A stretch of 64,000 bases of DNA from Bolinopsis microptera (taxonomy: Eukaryota > Ctenophora > Tentaculata > Lobata > Bolinopsidae): positions 9,130,675 to 9,194,674 of the forward strand of contig NC_087078.1 in NCBI RefSeq assembly GCF_026151205.1. The letters are read 5' to 3'. The position numbers and the translations under genes are program-made. This document shows, piece after piece, positions 47,324 through 59,042 of this stretch (the first letter of the stretch is position 1; every line of letters starts with the position of its first letter). A model generated the notes under the pieces. It saw nothing but the letters and a program-made list of their open reading frames with translations, searched no databases and had not been told where the DNA came from.

Positions 47324-49667
47324 CAACAAGTATATAAACTTGCAGCATGAGCAGGAGCAACTGCAGACATCACGGTGAAAGACCCGCTTATGCGAGACAA
47401 AGAAAGGAGTCACTGTCAAAGAAGCTACCCAGACCAATAATAAAACAATTTTCATTCATCATCATGAGCATTGCAATTAGCGAAGGGTTCCTCCTTTGTT
47501 GTACTTGTGGCATTAAAGTACAATTTTAAGTTCTCGTTTAGAACTAAGAGTGGAATATGATATTTAGGTTTTAACTGTTAAAAAGTGTATCAAGTGTGTG
47601 CGTGCATTGAGCATTTAATGATAATCTACAAAGTAACCCAAGTAACTAGTCGTTGAACTAAACAAATTATCAGTCACACATTGAAGTTACCTGCTTCTAC
47701 TAATTCACTCGTCAGCGCAATTTCACGGTTATTTTAAGCACAATTTCTCAGAACAGTGGTGTTACATTGTTACAGTGGTGTAACGAAGGGTCCCACTCTG
47801 GACATGGAGGGCACCAAATCGTCGTTTGAATATGGGATAAAGGGAATGATAAACCATCCTTTATGCTTTAGTTTCTAATCATCAGGGTCAAAACCATCAT
47901 CTTCGCTTCATCAAGTTTATCAAATTTGAAAGATGTTTTTTGATTAATACGCTGTAACAACCATCTTAGTTTCAGTTTATTTCAAACAGTGACAAAATCA
48001 GACACGGTCCATAACTTTAACAATAAATAGTTCAATAATTTGACAATGGCAAAAACTTGTAAAGTATTCCATTAAACTTAAAGATCCCTGCAGTGAAAAC
48101 TAACTTCATCTACAATAATGTTCCCATGGAAACCTACCTTCTATGGTAGTGTAACCACAGCAACACTACCATATATGGTAATGTAACCACGGCAACACTA
48201 CCATATATGGTATTATGATATAAGAATCTGGGATTGCAAGGCAACATCTGTAAATAACGATTTGAGATGTCTCAGAAATGGAAACGAACGGAATATTCCA
48301 AAATTTTACTAATTATGAATAATATCATATCAGTTTTGCAGGGGTTTGGAGATTGCAATTTGTACTATATTAGCAAGACAACAGAAATTAGTTAATATTT
48401 TGTTAATGATAACATTCCAATACATTACACGTAATATTCATTCTAAAAACAATCTCTCATTCAATTCAAATAACGTGTAGGCATGTGAGCTGGATTTTAC
48501 ATATTTGGCGAACTGCCAACTATGGTATTTTAACCACGTGACGAATAGCTTTAACAGGTGCTGGAGGAGTCCATTAAATAATTATGATATTGCTGATTTC
48601 TAATACTACTAAAACATAGTTATCATTATATTGGAAAGTTGAGCTGGATCAAAAACTCTATTAAAATTAATTTTCTGATATAAAAAAGGCAAATCATGTG
48701 TAATCAAGTTCTAATTTTCATTTAATATTCATCATATAATTTATGAATATTGTCTTCGAACGCAAGTATCAACAAGCTAATTGCATTAAGTGAATCAAGA
48801 GCATAATCGTGCGTTATTAGGGAAAGTTCTAGATTGTGAGGTTTAAATCCTAACATTCAGACTAGGAAACATCTGTATATAATTAAATTTTCAGGTTTGA
48901 GTAGGAATAAGAGCCATCATTTTTGTATTCATATTTTTGCGATTGTAATTTATAAATATAATTGAAGCTCTTTAGCTATTTCACGGATTTGACAAACAAC
49001 TTACATTTTTCTTTATTCATGGCTTCATTATTATAAGGAATAATTATCTCACTATATTAGGTTATAACCATGGTAACACTACCATGATAATGGGTAGCCA
49101 TGGTAACCATAGTAAAATGTTTCACAATGATGAATTGTTAAAACAAATTATTAAAGTCCAATTTTCAAGTCATTGTCTATCTAACAGGTAACTATGGTAA
49201 CCATCTGAACTTAACCAAATGTGAAAAAAACAACAATTTCTGGGAATATTTTAATTGAGCTCTATTCCGAGTGATTCAACTTAATCAATCAGAGCGCTGT
49301 AAAAGTGCACAGGAAATAATCTGTCAGGTGAATGATATTAATCACGTCTGATCCCTGAAATGCCACAAAACTTCGAGTAAAAAAGGTTTCACCTCTATGA
49401 TGATATACACAATGTTAATCATGATTGACGTTGTAGTTACCACGGTTACTTAAGGTGGTTACCTAGGTTACTAAATGGTTACCAAGGTTATTAAATGTTG
49501 ATGAGCAGCACTAGTTTCTTTCCCAATGTTAGCAAACAACTTCTTGATCAAATTAAGCAGCGTAAACCGAAGATAATATTGTATAAAATGTGACGTCACT
49601 ACACGTGGTATGACGTCACTACACGTGATATAACGTCACTACACGTGATATGACGTCACTGCACTGG
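47324..49667. other. 2.3 kb without recognised gene
   Basis: CCATATATGG with flanking GGTAATGTAACCAC occurs in tandem near 48165-48215. Near 49590-49665 are four units of TACACGTGATATGACGTCAC type. The ATG frame at 47347-47529 shows no domain. Confidence 0.5.
49591..49664. repeat. 20-bp tandem repeat with CACGTG and TGACGTCA
   Basis: Four units of GACGTCACTACACGTG(G/A)TAT lie just 3' of the stop of the - strand gene. Each joins a CRE-like TGACGTCA to an E-box-like CACGTG. Confidence 0.85.
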
Positions 49668-51654
49668 CTAGCAACAACAGTAGTACATGGAAGCGACGAG
49701 GGAAGCTAACACTTGGAATGCAGATGGTCCGTGGTGGGAGTTATTGAAGGGGGGCGGGTCCTCCGGCGGTTGACACTCTCGCGCATATTTACACATCTTC
49801 TCATCTAGCTCCTTAATAGCTAGCGCTTCTGGGCGCTGAAATATTGGGATTAGTATTCTAGTCTAGCTCCTTAATAGCTAGCGCTTCTGGGCGCTGAAAT
49901 ATTGGGATTAGTATTCTAGTCTAGCTCCTTAATAGCTAGCGCTACTGGGCGCTGAAATTTGGTTAAATTAGGTGCAACTACAACCTAAATTTGTATGTTT
50001 CTGATAATTCCTTATATGCTAGAAAGGGAAAATGGTCTTTTCATGTAAAGGGGTCGTTCACATATTACGTACGTAATCACTTTTGGACAATTTTACCCCC
50101 CCCCCCCCCCTCCGTAATAGTTTTACACATAGCTATTGTGTCAAATTACACTAGCGTAATCATTTGGAAACCCCCCCTCCCCGGTCCCCCTCAGCTGATT
50201 ACGTAATATGTGAACGACCCCAAAGGTAACTGTTCAACATTTTTATGTGATTACATCATGTTCTCAATAGATGTAATTAATGCGAAGTGCTGTAATTAGT
50301 TTATAGATGTAGATTGTAGTCACGTTGAAACGTTGAACAGTTTCCTCTCTGAAAAGATAATTTTCCCTTTCTCGTATATACGGAATTATCAGAAATTTAT
50401 CAGAAACATCACAACAATTCGCTTCATGAATAATGTTATCCTATCCGAATATTACATTCCTAAATGTGCACTAAAAGAAGAAGAACTTACCGCAGTGGAT
50501 TTAGAAGATACAGTTTTATCAACAATATAGCTCCCAATCTCTGAACCATTCCAACAGTCCAGATTATAATCGCTGATGGAAATGTTCAGCAGCGAAGTTG
50601 TTGTTCCAAGATCCAAGGGCGGGAAATTTAGCCCTAACTTTTCACGGCATTTCGGTAGGTGACTTACAGCTGCTGAAAAGAAAATGTTATTTGTACTGTA
50701 TATACAGGTAATGTGTGGGCTAGACGCTTCATTGAAAATGACTATGAAAAGAACACATCTTTGTCGACATTTTGTAGAATTTGTAAACTCATATCAGCCC
50801 CTCAATTCTGATTAAGGTCCAAGTAATCTTTGGGGGGGGGGGGGGGGGGGGGGGGCTGACCATATTAAAGTAATCTTTGCTATAAGATGACGTCACTAAC
50901 TTTTAGGGGAGGAAGTGGTAGGAGGAGGAGGAGAGCTAGAGGAACGAGGATCTGAAACTGCTTCTCTTCTTGATAATCTTATATCTGATAAAATACCTTC
51001 ATTTGACCCGTGATACACCTGAAGAAGGTTAATAGGTTAATTAATCAGTTAATTTAAATGACAAATTAATTGGTTAGTTGATTAGATATCAGAAAACAAG
51101 TTGGTTAGCATGTTAACTTTGAAATGTAACTTTATCTAAATGGAAATATTCCTCCTCGATGGTGGATGTATTGCTTGTACTGTATACTCAATAACAATGA
51201 CAGCAAAGAATAAAGTACCCAGAACCTCGACATTTCGCGTGCCTTGCTCTACCAAGCAAGGCACGCGAAATGTCGAGGTTCTGGGATCATTCCCCAGTTG
51301 TCCCTAGTTTTTCAGAATTAATCATCACCTATAGACAGCATGAGAGTAGGCCCTGCCATCTCGAAGTGATAATAATAATTAAATGTTTCGCAGATTGGCA
51401 ATTGATCGGTGTAGTTGGTGTTGTACACACTGCACTGATAATGATATCACGTTGAACGTGTAATGTAAATATAGTGTGGATACATGCGAATATATATTCT
51501 AAATATCTGATAAACTAACATATTCCTCAGCTAGTAGTTGGTTAGGGACATTGCTCAACTTCTCTTCAGGAACCATGCTCTCCTGACTCCGGCTGTAATC
51601 TAAACTTCCTGTTGAGCGCTTGTGTGAGTCAGGCTGGACACACTTCATGTACGC
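49668..51654 (-). CDS. 3' end of an unrecognised - strand gene, four exons
   Basis: In transcript order the exons are 51654-51520 (phase 0 to 0), 51018-50901 (phase 0 to 1), 50672-50491 (phase 1 to 0) and 49835-49668 (phase 0, ends TAG). All have AG before and GT after, and the split codon fits, giving 200 codons. I do not recognise the protein. The first exon is polar with KCVQPDSHKRSTGS and SRSQESMVPEEKL. The second ends in a Ser/Pro run (PRSSSSPPPPTTSSPK). The third is compact with cysteines (LPKCREKLGLNFPP, DYNLDCWNGSEIGSY). The last gives ALAIKELDEKMCKYARECQP and a C-terminal cysteine run. The mixture suggests a disordered linker between folded parts. The 5' exons lie at higher coordinates and were not found with confidence. 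Confidence 0.6.
49800..49960 (-). repeat. 58-bp tandem triplication of the last splice acceptor
   Basis: The segment with AATATTTCAG|CGCCCAGAAGCG and the next 11 codons is present three times with exact 58-bp spacing, giving acceptors at exon starts 49835, 49893 and 49951. From the two upstream copies the frame closes at GACTAG after the ELD codons. From the third it continues for 45 more codons. Confidence 0.88.
50050..50221. mobile_element. 172-bp MITE related to 46118-46196
   Basis: The ends GGGGTCGTTCACATATTACG and CGTAATATGTGAACGACCCC are identical to those of the 46118 copy. The interior has C-rich tracts. It lies in the last intron of the - strand gene. Confidence 0.85.
50315..50465. 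repeat. Dispersed repeat, relative in anoctamin intron 12
   Basis: ACGTTGAAACGTTGAACAGT...ACAACAATTCGCTTCATGAA...ATCCGAATATTAC resembles 39152-39290 (ACATTGAAACGTCGAGTAAT...ACAACAATGCGACTCATAAA...ATCCGGATTTTAC). It is a diverged dispersed element of unknown type. Confidence 0.5.
50831..50855. repeat. Poly-G tract
   Basis: A run of about 24 G lies inside an intron of the - strand gene. Confidence 0.9.
51228..51286. repeat. Short perfect hairpin
   Basis: CAGAACCTCGACATTTCGCG, then TGCCTTGCT, is followed within a few bases by its exact complement AGCAAGGCACGCGAAATGTC, then GAGGTTCTG. The arms are about 29 bp with almost no loop. It lies between two - strand exons and could be a tiny MITE. Confidence 0.8.
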
Positions 51655-52129
51655 CTGAAATAAAACTTGCTTTATTAAGAGAATCAGAACGAGAACAATA
51701 CTTCTGCTTATAAAGTTTTCAAATCATATCAATTTGAATTTAGTGGGGGCTCCCGAGGATGATGTTTGAAAGAGATCCTATTACTGCGTCACGTATTTGG
51801 TTCATTTGCAGTAGTTGTGACAGTGAACGATTCGATTGAACACCTTGGAATAGAAGAGGAGATGGCAGTTGGAAACTACTGAATGATAACTGTGATTTGG
51901 CGCGCGCGAGCGCAGCATTCAGCGCACGCACTTGATGTTAACAAGAGCGCGCTATTTTATGCATAAGATTCGCACCGCGCGCTCCGTAGACGATAAAACG
52001 ATCGTCGCGAAATTTCGTGACACATAATATTGACAATTACATTTAAGTGTTTTAGTTACTTCGCGTATAAATAGCATAATTACAAATATTTGCCAATATA
52101 AAAATTTTACCAACATAGTATAAACTACC

Positions 52130-53720
52130 GATATAGTATGTTTATCTGTATAATAAATTTAGTATTTACTTACTTACTTTGATACTTATATACCAATATA
52201 ATATTTTAATATATAGTACAAGAACATTCACTGTCTGACTTAGTTATTATTTGATAAAATAAGATTTGTGTAATCAGGCCTACTGTTAGAGTACTACAGG
52301 AGGAAAGTAAGGTACCTTTTGGTGTAAATCATAACAGCGTGTACACTAAGTTGTTTACACATACATTTATGTATATTGTTTGTCCATGTTATAATATGTT
52401 GTTTATTATGTTGAATTTTCAAACTATTTACAGTAAGGTTCTACGTCGTACCAACTTCTACTTGATGAAACCCCCACCGCCCCACGGCCCCGAAACGTAC
52501 CTTGTACAGTCCATATTCAAAGTTAAATGAGTATCGTATCTTATTGAAATCTGAAATCTGATGAGTTATGCATACATGTGAATTGATAAGAGAATATGAT
52601 AAGATAAAAATAAAATATTACGCCGAAGATGTATAACAAGTTTATAATGACAGCTAAACGTACATATATCTATATATAGTGTTAAGTATAACTACTGCAA
52701 CAGTAACTAGTTTTATGTATTGTAGATAAATCTTATATATAGTACAAGAACATGCGATGTCTGAAATTAAAGCGTTGTATGTAATAAAATAAGATTATGT
52801 AGAGATCATGTAAGTGATTATTAGTACACAAGTAGAAAGTAACGGTACTTTTGTATTAATCATAACTACTAGGTGACACTAAGTATTTTACAATACATCC
52901 TGTCCCCATCAGGTTCGCAGTTCATCTAGTTTGTCCATTCCTGACCACAGCTTTTGTACAAGTTTTACCGCGCAATTAACAGCATCAAATATATCTGCAA
53001 ACAGTCAGGAATGTTAATAATCAGTTGCCTCGTTGTGTATATTATAAATATTCAGTTATACGTTGCGAGGTAGACTTAAGGTACATACGCTCAGTACACA
53101 CTTCTATACCTTGTTACCCCCCCCCCCCCCCCCCGGCCCCCCGTACCTTGTTACCTTGTTACAGTACCATATTCAAAGTTAAATGTAAGTATCAGCTCAT
53201 CTTATTCTAAATCTGTAAATCTAATGTGTTATCAGTAACTGTGAAAATGATAAGAGTATAAAGATAAGAGTATAACTAATATATAATATAGCTAAGAGTA
53301 TAACGCTAAGTTTATAAATGACTAGCCGTAACAACTGTACTATATAGCTATATATAGTGTTAAGTATTAACACTTCAACAGTAACTAGTTTTATGATATT
53401 GTAGATAAATACTACAGTATAGTATAGAAAACTATGCGGAGTGCAAATTATACAGCGGTTGCTATGGAAACAGAGAGAATATAAGTAAGAGACATTGTAC
53501 GTGATTTAATTAGTACACACAAGTCATAACAGTAACAGAGTACATTGTAGTATTACTACTACTACTACTAGGTCGGAACTAAGTCATGTCTACAATTCTA
53601 CATATATATCCCTGTCCCGCATCAGGGTTCGCAGTTCCTCTTTAGAGTTTGTCCCAACTTCCTTTAGTAACATAGACATATAACTTTGTTTCAATTTCGG
53701 TCGGCCTTGCTGTGCTCTAC
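52130..53720. repeat. Diverged tandem duplication, unit about 520-670 bp
   Basis: Three units begin near 52215, 52740 and 53405. Shared landmarks are ATAGTACAAGAACAT(T/G)C, ATAAAATAAGATT, GTACACAAGTAGAAAGTAAC, CCATATTCAAAGTTAAATG (52511 and 53168) and GTTAAGTAT(T)AAC. Two units contain C-rich tracts before TACCTTGTTAC. Two carry the fragment GAACTGCGAACC(C)TGATG on the - strand. Confidence 0.6.
53603..53692 (-). CDS. Possible small exon or transposed exon copy
   Basis: On the - strand a frame reads MSMLLKEVGTNSKEELRTLM then RDRDIY before GTAGAA. A decayed - strand copy near 52905-52985 gives VQKLWSGMDKLDELRT, and a + strand copy at 10512-10574 has stops. Three copies suggest a repeat family whose one open member may or may not be an exon of the - strand gene. 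No product is recognised. Confidence 0.25.
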
Positions 53721-54895
53721 CATGCAAGTTCCCATAAGACTAAATCACTGGCCAGTAGCTCAGGATGTCTGACATTATAACAAAGTACATTATAATACAT
53801 GTAATTATAGCAAATATAACTTTATACTTTTTAAGTTATACATACACTAAAAATAAACAACACTAACTAAATTGCCTTACATTAAAAGTAACACTTATTA
53901 GCAATTAGGCTATAATCAGTTAGAGTTATTTTTCAGTGTTAATTTGGGCACGTGATTGTAACTGATTGCTAACTGAGGCGGTTTTGAAAAAGTCTATTCA
54001 AATGTATTTAAACTGGAACACATTAGTTGTCGAAAATTAAGTGCTTCTTAAAAGTCACAATGGTGGTCTTCATGTTAAATACGGGACAATGGCGGGACAT
54101 GTGGTGGACAATTCAAACTTGATGTACCGTCACAATAGTGACTTAAATATACCAACAATAACATAAAGTGAAGGCAGACCCCCAGTCAAGGAACATGGTC
54201 AGCTACCAGTGCAACATAAAGTGACATGTCCTTTTAAACAATAGTAGATACACTATAGTATGGTAGATACAATACCTAATAAACTGCAACATGTTGCAAA
54301 TCTCATGGGAATAAGTTTTAATATAGAGCACGCCAAAACATAAAATATTAAACATATAATATACAACAATAAAATATAAAACATAAAAATATATACAGCA
54401 TATTAATATAATGAAGATTGATAATACGATATGACGATTAGTTAAACACGGAGCAGGCACTGCAACTGAGTGGGATCAAGCAAGCAACACGCAGGAATAT
54501 CACATTCTAGGTCACTCTAATATCAGATAATCTATACTAATAATCTCAAGATGTGTGTTCGTTCGAGAGTGCGTGAGACACTTTAATACAATATTACCAA
54601 ACTGCCGTTATTATTAGAGTACTAGTGTAACCCGGTGCCTACGGCCGGGAGTTAACTGTCGCAGTTGAAATGTAAAAGTATAAACCCGCCTATTACATTC
54701 GAAAACATGCATTACATTTTCGTAGTTAAACCGGTGCGAAAGCATGAAGTCGCTCAGTCCAAACAGACCGCAATTTAATTGTTAGTGCCACTCACGTATC
54801 TAATAGGTAATACTTGATAGGGAATCTTGAGGTCTACTGCCAAATTACCTAATTATATAGCAAATATGTTATGGGGGAGAGAGTGAGAGTGGGAG

Positions 54896-54898
<3 letters not shown>
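53721..54898. other. AT-rich stretch without recognised gene
   Basis: No exon-like frame on either strand. An inverted pair, TAATCTCAAGATGTGTGTTC at 54541 and AACACACATCTTGAGATTAT at 55124, brackets the CA repeat. Its outer part is TCTATACTAA / TTAGTATAGA and it continues inward to GTTCGTTCG / CGAACGAAC. The bracketed 54530-55152 may be one TIR element. Confidence 0.5.

Positions 54899-54960
<62 letters not shown>
54899..54960. repeat. (CA)n microsatellite
   Basis: About 31 uninterrupted AC dinucleotides. Confidence 0.97.
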
Positions 54961-54962
<2 letters not shown>

Positions 54963-55442
54963 TAGTATCTCATTTGGGTCACAAAATAATCAATTAAACC
55001 ACTTACCACCGGCCAATTTAAAAAACCTTAGTCATTTGGCTTGGTCAGAGTTTTGTCGGCACTATACCGAACTCTAACTGTTTTCTTGATTGAGCCGTTA
55101 GGAAATTACACGCGAACGAACGAACACACATCTTGAGATTATTAGTATAGATTATGAAATGTTAGTCAGTTCACACAGGTAACCAGATAAGTTCCCCGTT
55201 GTAATCGTCTTCCTACTACCAGTAACATAACACCTACATCAAGTGTTCTACCCGTTATCACACCTGGCCTCAATAATACAAAAGTCTAATACGAAAGTAG
55301 ATCATATTACTGTTAGAGAGGTGTGGAACCCTTTCAGATGAAGCTGAACGCAATTAACACACGTCTTTGAAAGCAATGCTTCAATAAACCCCTCCAGTCC
55401 TTTGTTAATTAAAATATATCATCATGTAAACATGATGATATT

Positions 55443-55742
55443 ATCTCCCTCTCCCTCTCCCTCTCCCTCTCCCTCTCCCTCTCCCTCTCCCTCTCCCTCT
55501 CCCTCTCCCTCTCCCTCTCCCTCTCCCTCTCCCTCTCCCTCTCCCTCTCCCTCTCCCTCTCCCTCTCCCTCTCCCTCTCCCTCTCCCTCTCCCTCTCCCT
55601 CTCCCTCTCCCTCTCCCTCTCCCTCTCCCTCTCCCTCTCCCTCTCCCTCTCCCTCTCCCTCTCCCTCTCCCTCTCCCTCTCCCTCTCCCTCTCCCTCTCC
55701 CTCTCCCTCTCCCTCTCCCTCTCCCTCTCCCTCTCCCTCTCT
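55443..55742. repeat. (CTCCCT)n hexanucleotide repeat, about 50 units
   Basis: Roughly 300 bp of perfect TCTCCC units, all pyrimidine on the + strand. Every long frame through it ([18 protein letters not shown]) is a translation of the repeat and not a gene. Such homopurine-homopyrimidine tracts can form triplex DNA. Confidence 0.98.
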
Positions 55743-55984
55743 CTCAGTGCCGGTAGTGAGATCACTATTAATGTAACAGAGGTTGTTACACTGCACTACT
55801 TAGGCAGACATAGTTTATACAGTATATAGAGTTGTGTGTACAATGTGGTCCACATACAAATAGGCTCTTCCTGGACTTTACATGAACTATAACACTAGTA
55901 ACCACGGTAACTGTAGATTATTCAACTAGTATTTACCATGGTAACAATGTGACCAGTTTCTACTTTGACGAGACTTCTCTCAAT

Positions 55985-56035
55985 AATTTTATGGGTGTTC
56001 CACAGGGTTCTATAATAGGGCCATTTCAAGGTGAA
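55985..56035 (+). pseudogene. Reverse transcriptase relic
   Basis: The frame reads NNFMGVPQGSIIGPF. (G)VPQGSxLGPLLF is a signature of non-LTR reverse transcriptases (motif B region). The frame ends shortly after and nothing else of the enzyme is visible, so this is a small dead fragment. Confidence 0.5.
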
Positions 56036-56574
56036 CACCGTAAGTTGTTCACACAGATTTATCACTACGTACAAGAAGATACATAATAATACGTATAATG
56101 TGTATTTTGCATAGTTTTGCACATGAAATCAATTGGTAAAATTCAGATTCTATTGTATAAAAAGCTTAACTTGGGGATCATTATCATTTTGGGCTTCCAT
56201 GGTTGAAAATTCCTTGAAAAAATATAAAATCCTCAATCTATTTTGTGAACTGAATGAGAACATTTAATATTTGGTATATCGGGTGAGATGCCGTACAGCT
56301 GAGTAAGATGAAATTATAAGTAACATGTAATTTCGCTAAGAGTGTATCAAATGCCACTACTTCATGGTAATGTCAGGTGATATGTAAAATGTAAGCCAGA
56401 CAATCCAATGAAAATGTTCACATAATAATACACATAATAAGTAATAACATAATATAATAATAATGCAGACATAATATTATTATCCTGTGCACGAGGAACG
56501 TGAAGGAAGTACATGATTTATTTCCTACTGAGACTTTTATTTGTCTAGCTAAGTACCGAATTAGAATATTCATC

Positions 56575-56865
56575 ATAATATTTATATGAAATTTATATGA
56601 AATATATATGAAATTTATATGAAATTTATATGAAATTTATATGAAATTTATATGAAATTTATATGAAATTTATATGAAATTTATATGAAATTTATATGAA
56701 ATTTATATGAAATTTATATGAAATTTATATGAAATTTATATGAAATTTATATGAAATTTATATGAAATTTATATGAAATTTATATGAAATTTATATGAAA
56801 TTTATAATTTGAAATTTATATGAAATTTAAATGAAATTTATAAGAAATTTATAAGAAATTTATAG
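56575..56865. repeat. 11-bp minisatellite
   Basis: About 25 units of GAAATTTATAT, degrading at the right end to AAGAAATTTAT. Confidence 0.95.
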
Positions 56866-57256
56866 ATACTATGAAACTAGAATAAAACCAACTACAGTAC
56901 AGAAATTTGAGAAGGTTAGAATATGTTTTTATGCACATACGTAATGGGGGTGTCGACTGTCGAGGGGGTGAACACAGTAAGGTTAAGAGTCTAGAGATTA
57001 GGTGCCTGTCTAAACATTTTTCATTTTCACTAATAATAATATGTGGAGTTGAAATATTTCACTAACGTAGCTTCATCATGGTGTTCGAGTGAATCAGTGT
57101 AACGTTACGACAGAGAAACACGTAAAACGAGTTAGAGTTGCCATGGTAACAACTACACCACGTTACAGTACGACAGAACACAAGGAATACAAATTTAAAA
57201 TCTGTTACAACAGTAACTGTTAAGATAATAACAATATCATAAGATTTAGATTTAAT

Positions 57257-57291
<35 letters not shown>

Positions 57292-58567
57292 GTCATGTCC
57301 GTCTATGTCCGCCGTCCTGTCCTTTTTGGATTCTATGAGACAACGGACGTGTTTTTTGGGACATTGGCGGACACGGACGGACATTGGCGGACATTGGCGG
57401 ACTCGGACGGACATTGGCGGACTCGGACGGACATAAGCGGACCCGGACGGACATTGGCGGACTTGGATGGACATTGGTGGACATTAGCGGACATTGGTGG
57501 ACATTAGCGGACAAACATTTTGAGGACTGAAGAGTACTGAAGAGTACTGAAGAGTACTGAGGAGGATGGCTGCGAAGGATGGCTGAGGAGGAGGAGGACT
57601 GAGGAGGACTGAGAAGGAGGAGGACTGAGGAGGATGGCTGAGGAGGATGGCTGAGGAGGATGACTGAGAGGGAGGAGGAGGAGGAAGAGGAGGAAGAGGA
57701 CTGAGGAGGAGGAGGAGAAGGACTGAGGAGGAGAAGGAGGACCCAGGAGGAGGAGGACCCAGGAGGAGGAGGACCCAGGAGGAGGACCCAGGAAAAGGCC
57801 CCAAGAGGAGGAGGAGGACTGGGGAGGAGGAGAACTGTTGAGGACTGATGAGGATGACTGAGGACGAGGAGGAAGAGTAGGAGGAGGACTGAGGAGGACT
57901 GAGGAGGATGGCTGAGGAGAATGACTGAGAGGGAAGAGGAGGAGGAGGAGGAGGAGGACTGAGGAGGACTGAGAAGGAAGAGGAGGACTGAATAGGAGGA
58001 GGAGGAGGGGGACTGGGGGAGGACTGAGGATGAGGAGGAGGACTGAGGAGGACTGAGGACTGAGGAGGAAGAGGAGGGGGATGAAGAGGAGGAGGACCCA
58101 GGAGGAGGACCCAGGAGGAGGAGGACTGTTGAGGACTGATGAGGAGGACTGAGGACGAGGAGGAGGAGTAGGAGGAGGACTGAGGAGGGGAGGAGGAAGA
58201 GGACTGAGGAAGATCAGGAAGACCCAGGGGGAGGAGGAGGAAGAGTAGGAGGAGGAAGCATCTAAATGTTATTTCCATTTTTTCCCGTTTTTGTCCATTT
58301 TTGTCCGCTCTATTTTTTGTCCGTTTTGAAAATATAGGGTACCGAACGGACAAAAAACATGATCCCCCTATAACAGCAAAAATTGAACATTTTATTTAGC
58401 AATTTAGGTGTCCATTAATGTCCGCCTATGTCCGCCTATGTCCGTCTATGTCCGCCTATGTCCGCCTATGTCCGCCTATGTCCGCCTATGTCCTGTCCTT
58501 TTTGGATTCTATGAGACAAGCGGACATAGACGGACGTGACACCCCCCCCCCCCCCCCCCCCCCCCCC
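57257..58567. mobile_element. 1.3-kb element with G/C-tract ends and polypurine core
   Basis: It starts with 34 G and ends with about 26 C. Next to these are inverted copies: TGTCATGTCCGTCTATGTCC on the left, GGACATAGACGGACGTGACA on the right. TTTAAT stands outside both ends (57251-57256 and 58568-58573), a possible 6-bp target duplication. Both ends carry TGTCCTTTTTGGATTCTATG with AGACAA. The left part has (ACATTGGCGGAC)n and the right (TCCGCCTATG)n. The centre, 57525-58255, is made of GAGGAGGACTGA units, nearly all purine on the + strand. Confidence 0.7.
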
Positions 58568-59038
58568 TTTAATATTAATATAATTTACTAAAAAGAAAAA
58601 GAAAGATTATGATGCTGGAGCCAGGCCACTTTGCGCGAAAAGACGCGAAGAAACGAATTTGTTACTGTTACAGTGTTAGTGAAAGCAAATACAAAATGAA
58701 TTGGTACGAGATAGCGCTGGTACAGCAATGTTCATGTACTGGCCAGAGAGTCGACGAATTTCTTGTTGTTGTTAATACACGTAGTAGCAAATCTAGCAAC
58801 GACTCTCGTGAGGGCTGCCAGACCTTGGGTCAGAATTGATATGACCACCATATACGTCATTATGTACAATTAACATGCAAGCTTCTGGTGTATAATTAGT
58901 GATGTGATCCATGGATTTAATATAAGCTCCAGGTAAGGGATGACAGTGTGAAGAGGATAAGATTATGTCGCAGATGGTGTGTTTGGATTTGACATGATTG
59001 TCTGGATCTTGTCTAAGACTTTTCGCCTCGATGCAGCG
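58568..59038. other. Short stretch with one unassigned frame
   Basis: A 77-codon frame at 58609-58839 (cysteine-containing, with RICYCYSVSESKYKMNWYEI) has an ATG but no recognised domain. I would not call it a gene without expression data. Confidence 0.35.
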
Positions 59039-59042
59039 TTAA

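Noticed and set aside
47347..47529. 60-codon ATG frame on the + strand
   Set aside because: No domain, no neighbours and no splice support; its length is within chance expectation.
51740..51931. - strand frame beginning MRALNAALARAKSQ as another exon of the - strand gene
   Set aside because: It ends at an in-frame stop before the next exon, and no donor rescues it. It would not connect to the 51654 exon.
55402..55796. Frames encoding SPSPSP, EREREG and EGEGEG
   Set aside because: All are readings of the (CTCCCT)n microsatellite.
57484..58353. 289-codon Ser/Pro-rich frame on the - strand
   Set aside because: It lies entirely in the GAGGAGGACTGA satellite core of a putative element. Composition is dictated by the repeat.
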